DNA of 64,000 nt from Reticulitermes speratus (lineage: Eukaryota > Arthropoda > Insecta > Blattodea > Rhinotermitidae). Both the position numbers and the translations under genes were made by a program. The notes under the pieces are model-generated. The model was not told the origin of the DNA. It saw only the letters and a list, made by a program, of their open reading frames with translations, and did not search any database. The stretch's first letter is position 1; every line of letters begins with the position of its first letter. The stretch spans positions 3,749,085-3,813,084 of the forward strand of contig JAJKFL010000010.1 of assembly GCA_021186555.1 (NCBI GenBank). The letters run 5' to 3'. This document shows, piece after piece, positions 1 through 11,047 of this stretch.

Positions 1-216
1 TAGACTTGCTTTCGCCATTTCGTCTCTGCGTTATTTATTCTTTCCTCTTGCAGAATAAGACAAGCCTATAGATTCAAGTATATCACCACTTCCTCTACTC
101 TAATCTTCCTCTCTAGCGTTTTAGTCCTCTTCTTAGAAGTATTCTTCATCATTCTTGCTTCCCTTCGCTGACCTCCTCCAGAAAGTGTTCCTTCTCTTCA
201 TCACGTCACCTTAACG
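1..216. other. No gene seen (left edge)
   Basis: T/C-rich unique-looking sequence. I see no convincing open frame, tRNA-like box or repeat before the hAT-type element that follows. Confidence 0.5.
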
Positions 217-364
217 CAGGGGTATACAAATCTTCCAAAAATCCAGGAGCCACCTCAAACTTCTAGGTACCAGAAGAAGGATATGAGGCGTTTTCCACAC
301 TGAGGATCCACAAATATTCGGCGCCACGGTATAACATTTAGTCGTCCGGGTTTGTGCACCCCTG
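217..364. mobile_element. hAT-type MITE, copy 1
   Basis: A 148-bp non-autonomous DNA element. It starts CAGGGGTATACAAAT and ends with the inverted partner GTTTGTGCACCCCTG. It is flanked by imperfect 8-bp repeats (CCTTAACG and TCTGAACG), the duplication length expected for hAT. A diverged second copy lies at about 44972-45127 in the second intron of the ZNF622-like gene; both share an interior with 'ggagccac' and 'cacaaatatt'. The family call rests on the termini and duplication length; there is no transposase. Confidence 0.7.
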
Positions 365-1262
365 TCTGAACGATGTTTCACGAAGACTGATAAAGTTTAT
401 TACATATACCACTAGTTGCTGAAGAACATATACACACAAGATTCGGTCAAAAATAAGCTTACATGACGTGTAATTTCGTAACTGAAGAACCCTGGAATAT
501 CCCTCATACAAACTTGATCTGAAACCGAGCTATTGTCAAGTGTTTCCAGTGCTGAAACAAAATGCTGACGGCCACAAATCTCAAGATGATCGCGTGGTGG
601 AAAACAGTTGTGACACGATAGCTGACACAGGACACGGACTGATATCAACAGGGAATAGAAAATCTCGTCACACGATATGATAAAAGCCTCAGTTGTGGCG
701 GGGACTACGTGGAAATGCAGTGGGGTAGCAGAACAATTAAACGTAAACTGTTTTTATTAGAGGCGAAAATAACGATCCCAGAACATACGCAGTGTAAGGT
801 TATTTCGTGGCTGAACCTCACATAACCAGTAGAGGTGACAAACGCCATAAATCTTGGAGTCCTGCTTGGGAAGTACACCTAAATGGCCGTCTATTAGTCA
901 TAACTGCCTTTCAATCGCCGTTATCCTAACACACAAACTAAGTAATAGCATTTAACTTATTTCTTCTTTCTTCAGGTTGAAACCGCTACTCAAAAGCTGA
1001 CAATGTGCAAGTCGCCACGTACTGAATTCCCATATACCTGGTCCAAAAAATAAAGCGAACAGTTACGGCGAGGCTCCGAAATAAACTGATCGACCCCCGA
1101 ACACTTCAGCGTCTACCTCGACGTAATTCCGCCAACCCTAAAGATGTTGCATTACTGCTAAGAAGGAAGGAGTTACAAGGGACCGGCAGAGGTCTTTAGT
1201 ATTTGCACAGCAGGCCTTGGAAAATCACAAAAGACAGGCAATGTACGTATAACGTAATATTG
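365..1262. other. No gene seen
   Basis: About 0.9 kb without a recognisable coding region or repeat family. Open frames here are short and look like chance. Confidence 0.5.
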
Positions 1263-1737
1263 AGGTGCGTTCGCGTAACCATTGTTGCCGTGGAAAAACA
1301 ATAAGTATTACATATTATGAGTGTGTGTCTGTAGCATTAGTTATCCAGCATGCAAAGCGCATGCGCCGTATTATATTGTCATCTGTGGCCTGTCGGCTTA
1401 CCATATTTTTACATTATCTCACAAACGGCATGCTTTTCGGAATAAATTTACTGAACACAAAACGTGTGTTTTGATTTTCTCTACAACTTCTAAAACATTT
1501 CTCACCATAAGAATAATTCAGAGAGATATTATCATAAATGTACACAGGTCTTCATGTAAAGTACCCGTTATTCTTGTCAGATTTTAATGAAACTAATTTT
1601 CTGGGGTGATTTTCGAAAAATAAATATCAAATTTCATGAAAATCCGTTCAATGGAAGCCGATTTGTTCCATGTGGACGGGAGAACAGGCATGACGAAGCT
1701 AATTGTCGCTTTCCGCAATTTGCGAACTCTCCTAAAA
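1263..1737 (+). mobile_element. MITE family M1 (AGGCGCG termini), copy 1
   Basis: A roughly 475-bp dispersed element with short terminal inverted repeats: left GAGGTGCGTTCGCG, right TTTGCGAACTCTCCTA; the consensus AGGCGCGTTCGC is clearer in other copies. Near-full copies lie at 19310-19794 and 27766-28258, a short one at 21817-22037, and an expanded one on the other strand at 55695-56495. The copies align along their length (for example 'aagcgcatgcgccgtatt' and 'ttcttgtcagattttaatg'). No transposase is present and the superfamily is not assigned. Confidence 0.8.
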
Positions 1738-3021
1738 AGCTTTTGCACCTGGCTGTGTTCTATTTAAAGATATAGCAGCAGGGACCCAGAAATACCCGGC
1801 CCCCGGGACGAGTATAGATCCTGAAGCCTCTGGAACACAAAGTGCTAACCAATGCACTGGTTTTATGTCAAATTAATGACAATTATGTGCTAAAACAGGG
1901 CTCGCCAGAATATCTTTCTAAACGCACATAACGTGATACATTATGCACTTTACCAAACTTCAAGTTGCTTGATCTGAGTGATGGCGCTCTAGCGATCAGA
2001 GACGCTGAAAATCGTTACTAGCAGCGACTTCTGACGTCACATATCGTCTTCAGTATCACGTATTAAATGTACAGTGTCATGCCATGTTTTAGGTTCAACG
2101 CCAAATGTACCGTGGGGTTGGCCGTTGGCCTTGATCTCAGCTACTTTTAGCGTTTCGGTATTTATTCGCGCACACAGCATAAATAAGCATGTCCAACAAG
2201 TAATGTTCCCTAGGCCATAAAAATTAAACGAGTCATTACAACTTCAATGTCACCCATTTATACCACTCAGCATCATTTGTAACATAATCCACAACACAAT
2301 GATGCATCTGTCCCTATTTGCAAGAGTTAAAATTTCCGAGGCGATAGAAATAGGCTCTGGCACTCACCACCATTCACGAACAGCCATTTCCACTTCCTCG
2401 TTACCGTGGAATCGGCTGTCTCTCAAGCGTTAACTCAGCGGAATTGTAAATACATTTTCAAGTCCTCCACTTGTGCTACGTTCACATCCGTCTGTCATGT
2501 GCTGGGTGACCGGTGCGACCGTCAATATGGCTGTCCGAGCATTTTACTAACACGCACTCACTACGTCATCACCCTACATACACACACATATCTCTATGAA
2601 CTAACGGTGAAATATGATGGTGCAAAAATGTTTCGGCCACAAAAACCAAATCACACAACGACCTTCTTTGTTTGGGTGGCATTTTATGAATTACAAGGTA
2701 TATGACCTTTATCTTCAAACGAACACCAGGCAGGACGAAACAAAACGTAAAAACAGAAGTATTTTATACCCCAGAATAGCGTTTCACAAACTTAGCAGGC
2801 CACGGAACCATTTTCGGTCATGAGACAGGTACCCCAAACCGCTCTGGAAAATATTTTTCAAAACCAAGCAAATGCAAATTTTCATACCGAATATCTGCAG
2901 TACGTTCTGCTGAAGCAAAAATTACGACGTGCCTGAAATTTTCTCTTCATTGCTCAGGAGTCAGCAGCATTCATCACACCGTACTTCCTCACTAAAATCC
3001 TGTTTGAAACATCTTCGTGGA
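1738..3021. other. No gene seen
   Basis: About 1.3 kb of unique-looking DNA with short chance frames only, including one of 99 codons at 2406-2705 with no recognisable motif. Confidence 0.5.
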
Positions 3022-5757
3022 AAGCCTCTGACTGCCCGGTACAGCACACAGCTGAGCCTCTGACTGTCCGGTACAGCACACAGCTGAGCCTCTGACTGTC
3101 CGGTACAGCACACAGCTGAGCCTCTGACTACCCGGTACAGCACACAGCTGAGCCTCTGACTGTCCGGTACAGCACACAGCTGAGCCTCTGACTGTCCGGT
3201 ACAGCACACAGCTGAGCCTCTGACTACCCGGTACAGCACACAGCTGAGCCTCTGACTACCCGGTACAGCACACAGCTGAGCCTCTGACTGTCCGGTACAG
3301 CACACAGCTGAGCCTCTGACTGTCCGGTACAGCACACAGCTCAGCCTATGACTACCCGGTTCAGCACACAGCTGAGCCTCTGACTGTCCGGTACAGCACA
3401 CACAGCTGAGCCTCTGACTGCCCGGTACAGCACACACAGCTGAGCCTCTGACTGTCCGGTACAGCACACACAGCTGAGCCTCTGACTGTCCGGTACAGCA
3501 CACAACTGAGCCTCTGACTGTCCGGTACAGCACACAGCTGAGCCTCTGACTGTCCGGTACAGCACACACAGCTGAGCCTCTGACTACCCGGTACAGCACA
3601 CAGCTGAGCCTCTGACTGTCCGGTACAGCACACACAGCTGAGCCTCTGACTGCCCGGTACAGCACACACAGCTGAGCCTCTGACTGTCCGGTACAGCACA
3701 CACAACTGAGCCTCTGACTGTCCGGTACAACACACAGCTGAGCCTCTGACTGCCCGGTACAGCACACACAGCTGAGCCTCTGACTGCCCGATACAGCACA
3801 CACAGCTGAGCATATGACTGTCCGGTACAGCACACACAGCTGAGCCTCTGACTGTCCGGTACAGCACACAGCTGAGCCTCTGACTGTCCGGTACAGCACA
3901 CAACTGAGCCTCTGACTGTCCGGTACAGCACACACAGCTGAGCCTCTGACTGCCCGGTACAGCACACAGCTGAGCCTCTGACTGTCCGGTACAGCACACA
4001 GCTGAGCCTCTGACTACCCGGTACAGCACACAGCTGAGCCTCTGACTGTCCGGTACAGCACACAGCTGAGCCTCTGACTGTCCGGTACAGCACACAGCTC
4101 AGCCTCTGACTACCCGGTTCAGCACACAGCTGAGCCTCTGACTGTCCGGTACAGCACACACAGCTGAGCCTCTGACTGCCCGGTACAGCACACAGCTGAG
4201 CCTCTGACTGCCCGGTACAGCACACAGCTGAGCCTCTGACTGTCCGGTACAGCACACAACTGAGCCTCTGACTGCCCGGTACAGCACACAGCTGAGCCTC
4301 TGATTGCCCGGTACAGCACACACAGCTGAGCCTCTGACTGTCCGGTACAGCACACAGCTGAGCCTCTGACTGTCCGGTACAGCACACAGCTGAGCCTCTG
4401 ACTGTCCGGTACAGCACACACAGCTGAGCCTCTGACTACCCGGTACAGCACACAGCTGAGCCTCTGACTGTCCGGTACAGCACACAGCTGAGCCTCTGAC
4501 TGTCCGGTACAGCACACAGCTGAGCCTCTGACTGTCCGGTACAGCACACACAGCTGAGCCTCTGACTACCCGGTACAGCACACAGCTGAGCCTCTGACTG
4601 CCCGGTACAGCACACACAGCTGAGCCTCTGACTGCCCGGTACAGCACACACAGCTGAGCCTCTGACTGTCCGGTACAGCACACAGCTGAGCCTCTGACTG
4701 TCCGGTACAGCACACAGCTGAGCCTCTGACTGTCCGGTACAGCACACACAGCTGAGCCTCTGACTGCCCGGTACAGCACACAGCTGAGCCTCTGACTGTC
4801 CGGTACAGCACACACAGCTGAGCCTCTGACTGCCCGGTACAGCACACACAGCTGAGCCTCTGACTGCCCGGTACAGCACACACAGCTGAGCCTCTGACTG
4901 TCCGGTACAGCACACAGCTGAGCCTCTGACTGTCCGGTACAGCACACAGCTGAGCCTCTGACTGTCCGGTACAGCACACACAGCTGAGCCTCTGACTGCC
5001 CGGTACAGCACACAGCTGAGCCTCTGACTGTCCGGTACAGCACACACAGCTGAGCCTCTGACTGCCCGGTACAGCACACACAGCTGAGCCTCTGACTGTC
5101 CGGTACAGCACACACAGCTGAGCATATGACTGTACGGTACAGCACACACAGCTGAGCCTCTGACTGTCCGGTACAGCACACACAGCTGAGCCTCTGACTG
5201 TCCGGTACAACACACAGCTGAGCCTCTGACTGTCCGGTACAGCACACAACTGAGCCTCTGACTGTCCGGTACAGCACACACAGCTGAGCCTCTGACTGTC
5301 CGGTACAGCACACACAGCTGAGCCTCTGACTACCCGGTACAGCACACACAGCTGAGCCTCTGACTACCCGGTACAGCACACACAGCTGAGCCTCTGACTG
5401 CCCGGTACAGCACACACAGCTGAGCCTCTGACTGCCCGGTACAGCACACACAGCTGAGCCTCTGACTGTCCGGTACAGCACACACAACTGAGCCTCTGAC
5501 TGTCCGGTACAACACACAGCTGAGCCTCTGACTGCCCGGTACAGCACACACAGCTGAGCCTCTGACTGCCCGATACAGCACACACAGCTGAGCATATGAC
5601 TGTCCGGTACAGCACACACAGCTGAGCCTCTGACTGTCCGGTACAGCACACAGCTGAGCCTCTGACTGTCCGGTACAGCACACAACTGAGCCTCTGACTG
5701 TCCGGTACAGCACACACAGCCCAGCCTCTGACTGCCCGGTACAGCACACACAACTGA
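3022..5757. repeat. 32/34-bp minisatellite array, about 83 units
   Basis: Tandem units of 32 bp (core 'cctctgactgtccggtaca' plus 'gcacacagctga'), with a 34-bp form that has one more CA. Variants (tgtccgg, tgcccgg, tacccgg, cgatac, catatg) are mixed in blocks. The unit has no stop in any minus-strand frame, so long overlapping frames appear there. The unit length is not a multiple of 3 and the frames are mutually interchangeable, so this is not a gene. Blocks are duplicated at higher order: the stretch around 3700-3930 recurs almost exactly at about 5482-5712. Confidence 0.97.
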
Positions 5758-5799
5758 GTATGAAACAAGTTGCATCCAAGTAAAAAAACCAAGTTGTTT

Positions 5800-5887
5800 G
5801 TAAACGTGAGAAGGGACAACTTTGTTATCATCGAAATTTTCTCACGGCGCCCTCAGGGTTCCGCGAAACACGGGTTGGGAAACGCTG
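5800..5887 (-). mobile_element. hAT-type terminal fragment
   Basis: Read on the minus strand it begins CAGCGTTTCCCAACC and continues with a 'cgtgtttcgcggaaccctga' tract. This is the usual terminus of many hAT-type MITEs, with paired TTCCG/CGGAA motifs. The other end was not located, so this is a solo end or truncated copy. Confidence 0.6.
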
Positions 5888-6555
5888 TTACAGAATATAA
5901 TACTGACTTATGACAATCTTGTTATCGGAATGTACGCCAAAACGTCGCCGCCTGAGCCAGTCCTCAGACACCATTTATTCTGAACACGTATGACTACTGT
6001 CCTACTGCCTTTTCTTTTTTGTCTTCCAAGTTATCGCTTTACAACACGCCTCCCTTGCGTAATTCGGTAAACTGGCCCCCATTCCAGCTACGTTTGTCAG
6101 TTAGTTGGTAAACGGGCTTACATCAACGTAAAGGGCACCGCAAACAACACCAAATCGAAATGGTGCGAAAACTGTCAACTGACACGCAAATTGTTAGTCC
6201 CCCACGGAGTGTACACGTACAGGTGAGGTTGCCTTTCAAGTGTGAAAGACTTTAAACTGTGTATTAAACCAACCAACTACCAAAAATTACTAATATTTAA
6301 AAAAAACGGTACCGTACCAGTATTTTACACTGTTTGTACCCCATATATCGAAGATCCTCCAATAACCAATAAAATACTTCATATAGCCGCCTTGTTGTAC
6401 TCACGGTCCACGCCTGCCATAACCTTACAGTTATTTGCTTGAATTAGCTGACACAGTATGGCTTGTAACTGGCTTCGAGTCCATGTCAAAATTCGTGATG
6501 TTGGTTTTTAGGCATAATTATTTAACGGCACTGTCAACTGCTGAGATTATACAGC
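5888..6555. other. No gene seen
   Basis: Unique-looking sequence with short chance frames. No repeat relationship to other parts of the window was found. Confidence 0.5.
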
Positions 6556-6770
6556 GTCGGTAATGAATGAATGAACAGTAAATGAACGAGTGATCGAATG
6601 AACGAGTGAATGAATAAATGAACGAATGAATGCGTGGATGAGTGAATTAATAACAAATGAAGGAATGAATGAATGAATGAATGTACGAGTGAATAAATGA
6701 AAGAATGGGTGAAAGAAAGAACGAGTGACTGACTTAATGAAAGAATGAATGAACGAACGAGTGAATAAGG
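6556..6770. repeat. (GAAT)n microsatellite, SINE4 tail
   Basis: Imperfect GAAT/GAAC/GAGT tetranucleotides. GAATGAATGG resumes at about 7005, on the far side of the neighbouring SINE2. The tract is therefore best read as the expanded 3' tail of the minus-strand SINE4 copy, later split by a SINE2. The Phe/Ile/His-rich minus-strand frame across it is a by-product. Confidence 0.85.
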
Positions 6771-7002
6771 TAAAATTCACCCTGTAACAGGCCATGAAGG
6801 CCCAGAGGGGGAATACAGGTATTGGCTCTACTCTTTCTTTAATCTCCGCGCTAGATGGGGGTAGATGATTAACGCCACGCCCCGGCCGCTTTACCCCGGA
6901 GAAAGAGAACCGGTACACATTGTACAGGAGGCTGGATGGGCCCCAGGGCCGGTCTGGACGGATGCGAAAAATCTCACCCCCACCGGGATTCCATCCCGTA
7001 CA
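6771..7002 (-). mobile_element. SINE2 (tRNA-derived), 5'-truncated
   Basis: Minus-strand copy of the commonest SINE in the window. Its body reads 'ggccctggggcccatccagcc', 'tgtacaatgtgtaccgg' and 'aaagcggccggggcgtgg', and it ends in a GGTAAA-type tail on the left. The tRNA-like head is cut at the 'gggattccatcc' B-box region. It sits inside the GAAT tract of a SINE4 copy. Confidence 0.85.
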
Positions 7003-7190
7003 AATGAATGAATGGAGTATGGAGGACAGAAGGAATGACACTGACAAGGGAAAACCGAATTACTTGAAGAAAAAACTGTCCCAGCGTCACTCTGTCCACC
7101 AAAAAACCCACCTGGACTGACCTGGGGTCGAAACCGGACCTCCTCGGTGAGAGGTCGGAGATTAACCGCCTGAGTCATGGCACGGCCTCA
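7003..7190 (-). mobile_element. SINE4 (tRNA-derived)
   Basis: The minus-strand head 'ggccgtgccatgactcaggc' and a B-box-like 'ggtttcgacccc' are followed by a body that recurs at 9375-9541. The 3' side runs into GAAT repeats. A tRNA-like start plus two dispersed copies support a SINE; no tRNA folds well enough to be a gene. Confidence 0.75.
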
Positions 7191-7244
7191 TGTCGGTTAA
7201 AATATCTAACGTCCAGTACTATATCTCAGATTATCACAGCGGTC

Positions 7245-7340
7245 TTAAGGAATGCTTAGCCGTGTCAAATCGTGAATAGTTACCGACGTTTCGGAGGATA
7301 ATGTCATCATCTCCCGGGGACTGTCTGACCTTGAATCTTC
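7245..7340 (-). repeat. Class B foldback-element fragment
   Basis: The minus strand reads '...tcctccgaaacgtcggtaac', the signature shared with the foldback elements at 24.7, 36.9, 38.3, 45.5, 51.4, 53.3 and 57.4 kb. Only one arm is visible here, and the usual CTGAAGA box has drifted. Confidence 0.55.
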
Positions 7341-7424
7341 ATGTATCATACAGTCCTGCAGCATTGTTTGGTACTTTCCACAGGTCATTTTATCTCCAAC
7401 CGGCCCTTATAGGCGTGTGACATA

Positions 7425-7680
7425 CGTCATCATCATCATCATTCTCTAAAGGCAACCACAGATGTCTGTGTTGTGCCAGTCTCTTCATTTCGGCGTAGGA
7501 GTTGCAAAAGAGTTCCTTCATCAGATTCTTGATGTAAGAGAGCCTCGGTCGTCCTCTACTTTCCTTCCCCAACACTCTACCTTCCATGGGGTTGGTAACA
7601 AAACCATTATGTCTCAACAAATGTCCAATAAGTTTGACTTTCCTCATTCCTACCACTCTTAATATTGTTCTCTTTTCATT
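7425..7680 (-). mobile_element. LINE ORF2 C-terminal fragment, family C
   Basis: The minus-strand frame encodes KLIGHLLRHNGFVTN then GRPRLSYIKNLMKEL. This is the basic 'W-GH-R-N ... GRPR' tail typical of the end of non-LTR retrotransposon endonuclease/reverse transcriptases. It ends in a (GAT)n tail at 7425-7442. Microsatellite tails are typical of RTE-like elements, so an RTE-like clade is my inference. The copy is 5'-truncated with no catalytic domain. Confidence 0.8.
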
Positions 7681-7760
7681 GATTTACATACGTTTACATA
7701 CGTTACATACATTGATTTACATATTGATTTACATTTACATACATACGTATTAGCGACAAG
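7681..7760. repeat. Low-complexity TTACATA repeats
   Basis: Short irregular repeats of 'gatttacatacgtttacata'. No other feature seen. Confidence 0.8.
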
Positions 7761-8256
7761 AAAACTAATACGGCCCTCAAGGCACTTCTACACAACTACT
7801 GCGTCTCATGAGGGAATTTATAGCTTGCCATTAAAATGCGAAAACACCAACGTGTATCTTTTTTTGCAGAAAAAAAATCACTGTGGCATGCATTAACATT
7901 ACATCAAGTGTATAAACAATGTCCTTCATGCTAGCTATGATTCCCTCCCAGAAGGATTCGTTATATTCAGGCTGATCGAGCACACGAAGAACCAACACTG
8001 CACGACGCATTACGTATGCCATGTATTATAACCACTTTCTTACATATCAACTCACTTATACAGAGCACCGTCTTGGAAAATAAGTTACGCCTTCATACAA
8101 GCCCAATGTCTGATATCGATTAAAAGGCGGTTCTTTTTATCCCTTCCCCAACCAGCTTTATCGCACAGAACGCCTGCATTCGCCGGCACATCCCCTGGCA
8201 GATGTCGTGCTAAGGTAGACGACAAAAAGAGATATCCTGTAGTTTTCTCTACACAG
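7761..8256. other. No gene seen
   Basis: Unique-looking sequence ending at the target-site duplication of the SINE1 copy. Confidence 0.5.
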
Positions 8257-8269
8257 TACTACACTTGGT

Positions 8270-8533
8270 GCCGATCCCAGTGGCCGCGCGGTCTAAGGCG
8301 TGGGTCTGCGGCCGCTCGCTTACTGGGATTGTGGGTTCGAATCCCGCCGGAGGGATAGATGTCTGTCTGTTGTGAGATTTGTGTGTTGTCAGGTAGAGGT
8401 CTCTGCGACGGGCTGGTCCCTCGTCCAGAGGAGTCCTACCGACTGTGGTGTGTCTGAGTGTGATCGTGAAGCCTCGAAAAATGAGGAGGCCTAGGCCCAC
8501 TAGGGGCTGTCGAGCCATTGGAAAAAAAAAAAA
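8270..8533 (+). mobile_element. SINE1 (tRNA-derived), full length
   Basis: The head has A-box 'tggccgcgcggtctaaggc' and B-box 'gggttcgaatcccgcc', like a type II (Leu/Ser-type) tRNA. The body carries 'gtcaggtagaggtctctgcg' and 'tggtgtgtctgagtgtgatc' and ends in poly(A). An exact 13-bp target duplication, TACTACACTTGGT, lies at 8257-8269 and 8534-8546. Other copies are at 21.0, 52.5, 52.8, 54.3 and 54.8 kb. Confidence 0.95.
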
Positions 8534-8546
8534 TACTACACTTGGT

Positions 8547-9374
8547 AGCATCTGTCGGTACTGACAAGGTGTAACAGCTGACAGTCGAGAGTTGAAGTAC
8601 AATTACGGCGCGGTCTTACGCGCGCAGAGGCAATTCCAACAGTCGGTACTGACCTACAGACCTCAGGCTTACCAAGAAGTCTTTGTGACGCTAACTGAAA
8701 CATTTAAAAGAACTAACTTAAGTCGAGAGGAAATTAAGAAGGAATATGTTCATTTCTTACATAAGGTAGAGTTGATACAGCCGAATTCGACCCTCACACC
8801 TACCCACTCAATACAGACGTCTGTATTATTTTATTTAACGATTCTGTCACCTGCTGAGATTACAAGGTGTCTGAAAGGTTTCAGGACATGAATTATAAAA
8901 AATAAACAAATTACCTATAGGTAATGTAAAGACATATCTGAGCTATACTGTTCAAAGTACCTTATAGTTTGTATTTTGAATACATCGAGTCAAAAACAAG
9001 GACCAAACCGGAAGTCTTTATTTCCAATCAACGCCATACTATTTTAACCACAACGTTGTGACATTTTAACACAACCACTTGTCGGCTAGGGGACTCGACC
9101 TCTTCCAGTTTTAATAATGCGGAGAGGTTAATAAAACCCGCCTTTACTGTTCGCACGTTCTTCAGACACAACTTAACAAGGAACCGGTTGAATCTGATGT
9201 AGAACTGTGCGTTAAGTATGCAGAATAGCCAACAACAATGTACACTTCATATAGCAGGTCGAAATTCTCCTTTGTATCAGGGTTTTCTTTTTTTGGTGAA
9301 GGGCCCCTCAGCAGAAGCTACGGACGCACCGCAGCCTTGATCATGGTGATTTTTTTTCATTTTTCCGTGTAATG
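8547..9374. other. No assignable gene; 100-codon frame unexplained
   Basis: A plus frame at 8592-8891 encodes a weakly protein-like stretch (RAQRQFQQSVLTYRPQAYQE) that I do not recognise. No splice context or homologous copy is visible, and chance is likely. Confidence 0.4.
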
Positions 9375-9541
9375 GAGCACCGGTGGAATGAAATTGACAG
9401 GGGAAACCCGAAGTACTCGGGGAGAAACCTGTCCCAGTGCCAATTCGTCCACCACAAATCCCACGTGGACTGACCCAAGATCGAACCCGGGCCTCCGCGG
9501 TGACAGGCCGGCGACTAACCGCCTGAGCCATGACACGGCCT
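9375..9541 (-). mobile_element. SINE4 (tRNA-derived), second copy
   Basis: The minus-strand head is 'ggccgtgtcatggctcaggc', with a good B-box 'cgggttcgatcttggg' and a body parallel to the copy at 7003-7190 ('gggacaggtttctccccg'). The tail dissolves into T-rich sequence on the left. Confidence 0.8.
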
Positions 9542-9987
9542 TATCAGGGTTAACTAACCTATCTTAAACAGCGAACCATTCCGTTCTTGATTAATTACAA
9601 TGTCGTGTATCATAAAACCGCCTACACAACCCAGAATATAGCTACATGTCACTATCCCTGTACGTGTGGGCCTACACAATAGTCAGCCTCTGTGGTAGCC
9701 ACATACACAAAGATGTAACATACTTTTCATTTTTAACAACTCCACAATGGAGCCAATTTAGATACACACCAGAGAATGAATTCTTACACAGACAAACACG
9801 CGGTGGTAGTTGATAAGATGTTAACTAAATAATTCAACACTCCAAGGTCTTCCTTTAAAAGTTGAGATTGCTCAACAGGTCAAGAAATTATCTACTTTTA
9901 TAGTTCATTATCGTGTTTTGAACCCAACAACTGCCTCTAGCCTGAACCTGTAAAATAAAGTCCTCTGCTTAGATATGTATTTTCTCT
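9542..9987. other. No gene seen
   Basis: Unique-looking AT-rich sequence. Confidence 0.5.
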
Positions 9988-10120
9988 AAAGATCAATTTT
10001 AATATTATCATCCCATCTAAGACCAGGTCTCCCAAGTGATCTGTTTCCTTACGGTCTTTCGTTTGCTGTATATTCCACACGTTTCTACACCAACACTATG
10101 TTCAATCCACCTGACAGTAC
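9988..10120 (-). mobile_element. LINE family B fragment
   Basis: 'gatcaattttaatattatc' followed by 'ggtctcccaagtgatctg' is collinear with the family B copy at 26050-26110 and with 59420-59480. On the minus strand this is the region encoding a GRP-R-WEDNIK-type tail. It is short and heavily diverged. Confidence 0.7.
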
Positions 10121-10489
10121 AAATTAACATAAGGGATGCAATCTGAACGGGTCAGTGCGGTCTCAGGCTACCTTATTTGGCCGGAACCTGGGAATTTCTT
10201 CACTAGCTGGACGAATTACAGTTTGTCAAAAATGACTCCGCCCCTTACAGACAGAACAAATGGACGACACAAAAAATATCAGAGGTAAAATCACAACGCT
10301 CTACCATTCAGCAGCTCACAAATACCGGCACAGTTTAGGACAACAATACGCGGAACCATCTCCTCAGACTTCACACTAACTAGCTGCAGTCTCCGGCAAA
10401 ATGAATTTGTAGCTCATAAGTACCACAACATTTTCAACAAATGGCTACAGGAGAGGTAAGGCTTTCACTACGATTTAACGTTCATATGT
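10121..10489. other. No gene seen; probable 3' flank of GLRX5-like copy
   Basis: No repeat family recognised. A minus-strand AATAAA signal lies at 10490-10495, so the right edge may be 3' UTR of the glutaredoxin copy. Confidence 0.45.
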
Positions 10490-10607
10490 TTTATTTACAA
10501 GATCCACATAACACACAACAAAATTCAGCTTGAGATTTGTACTTAAAACATTAAATCAACCAACATAGTTGCTCTGCTAAATGTTAATTCTGCTCTGTAA
10601 GGATATA

Positions 10608-11047
10608 TTATTTGGTGTCTTCAGTTTTTGACGTCTGTTGCTCTTTATCTAACAAATCTGATCTGATGCCTGCTTTACGAAGCTCTTCTACCAGCTCGCC
10701 ATTCTGGTGCATTTGCTGCATGATGTCACAACCTCCTACAAATTCACCTCCAATAAACACTTGGGGTATGGTTGGCCAATTTGAATCTGCCTTTATTCCT
10801 TTTCGTAAGTCTTCGTCTTTCAAAGCATCATGAGCATCGTAAGTTCACATCCATTCTCAAAATCTGGACTACCGCATTGCTAAATCCACATCTTGGTTCT
10901 TCTGGTACCCTGTCATAAAAATAACAACTTTATTCTTCTTTACTACTGTTCTACGACTTCCGCTATTGTAGACGCATAAGCACGGTACGACGTTATGATA
11001 ATGCAATTAAGAACATTTAACGGATTTGCCCGTGTTATAATATTCAT
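10608..11047 (-). pseudogene. GLRX5: Monothiol glutaredoxin 5 (GLRX5-like), probable retrocopy
   Basis: GLRX5 is the mitochondrial monothiol glutaredoxin that carries [2Fe-2S] clusters in iron-sulfur cluster assembly. Minus-strand reading gives the whole protein in order without introns: a basic, mitochondrial-presequence-like start (MNIITRANPL... to SYRAYAST), KKNKVVIFMTG, the active site PRCGFS, NAVVQILRM, then an intact C-terminal half with [19 protein letters not shown] and [16 protein letters not shown], ending KTEDTK-stop. The length (about 146 codons) fits the family. The reading frame slips three times: just before KKNKVV, just before the CGFS site and after QILRM. Lack of introns plus these slips suggests a decayed retrocopy. 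Indel errors in the assembly of a real gene are the alternative. An AATAAA lies about 115 bp downstream; no poly(A) remains. Confidence 0.8.

Noticed and set aside
3022-5757. CRISPR-like array
   Set aside because: Repeats are directly adjacent with no unique spacers, and the genome is eukaryotic.
2961-5831. Long overlapping minus-strand open frames (up to 558 codons)
   Set aside because: They run through the 32/34-bp array in all three frames; the unit simply lacks stop codons on that strand.
6547-7047. HSFI-repeat protein on the minus strand
   Set aside because: It reads through the GAAT tract and an antisense SINE2.
8270-8360. Genuine tRNA gene
   Set aside because: A- and B-boxes are present but the acceptor ends do not pair and the sequence continues into the SINE1 body. 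The same holds for heads at 18.6, 46.5, 53.4 and 56.6 kb.
8592-8891. 100-codon frame, first thought to be a transposase helix-turn-helix
   Set aside because: The resemblance rests on a handful of residues; no terminal repeats or second copy nearby.
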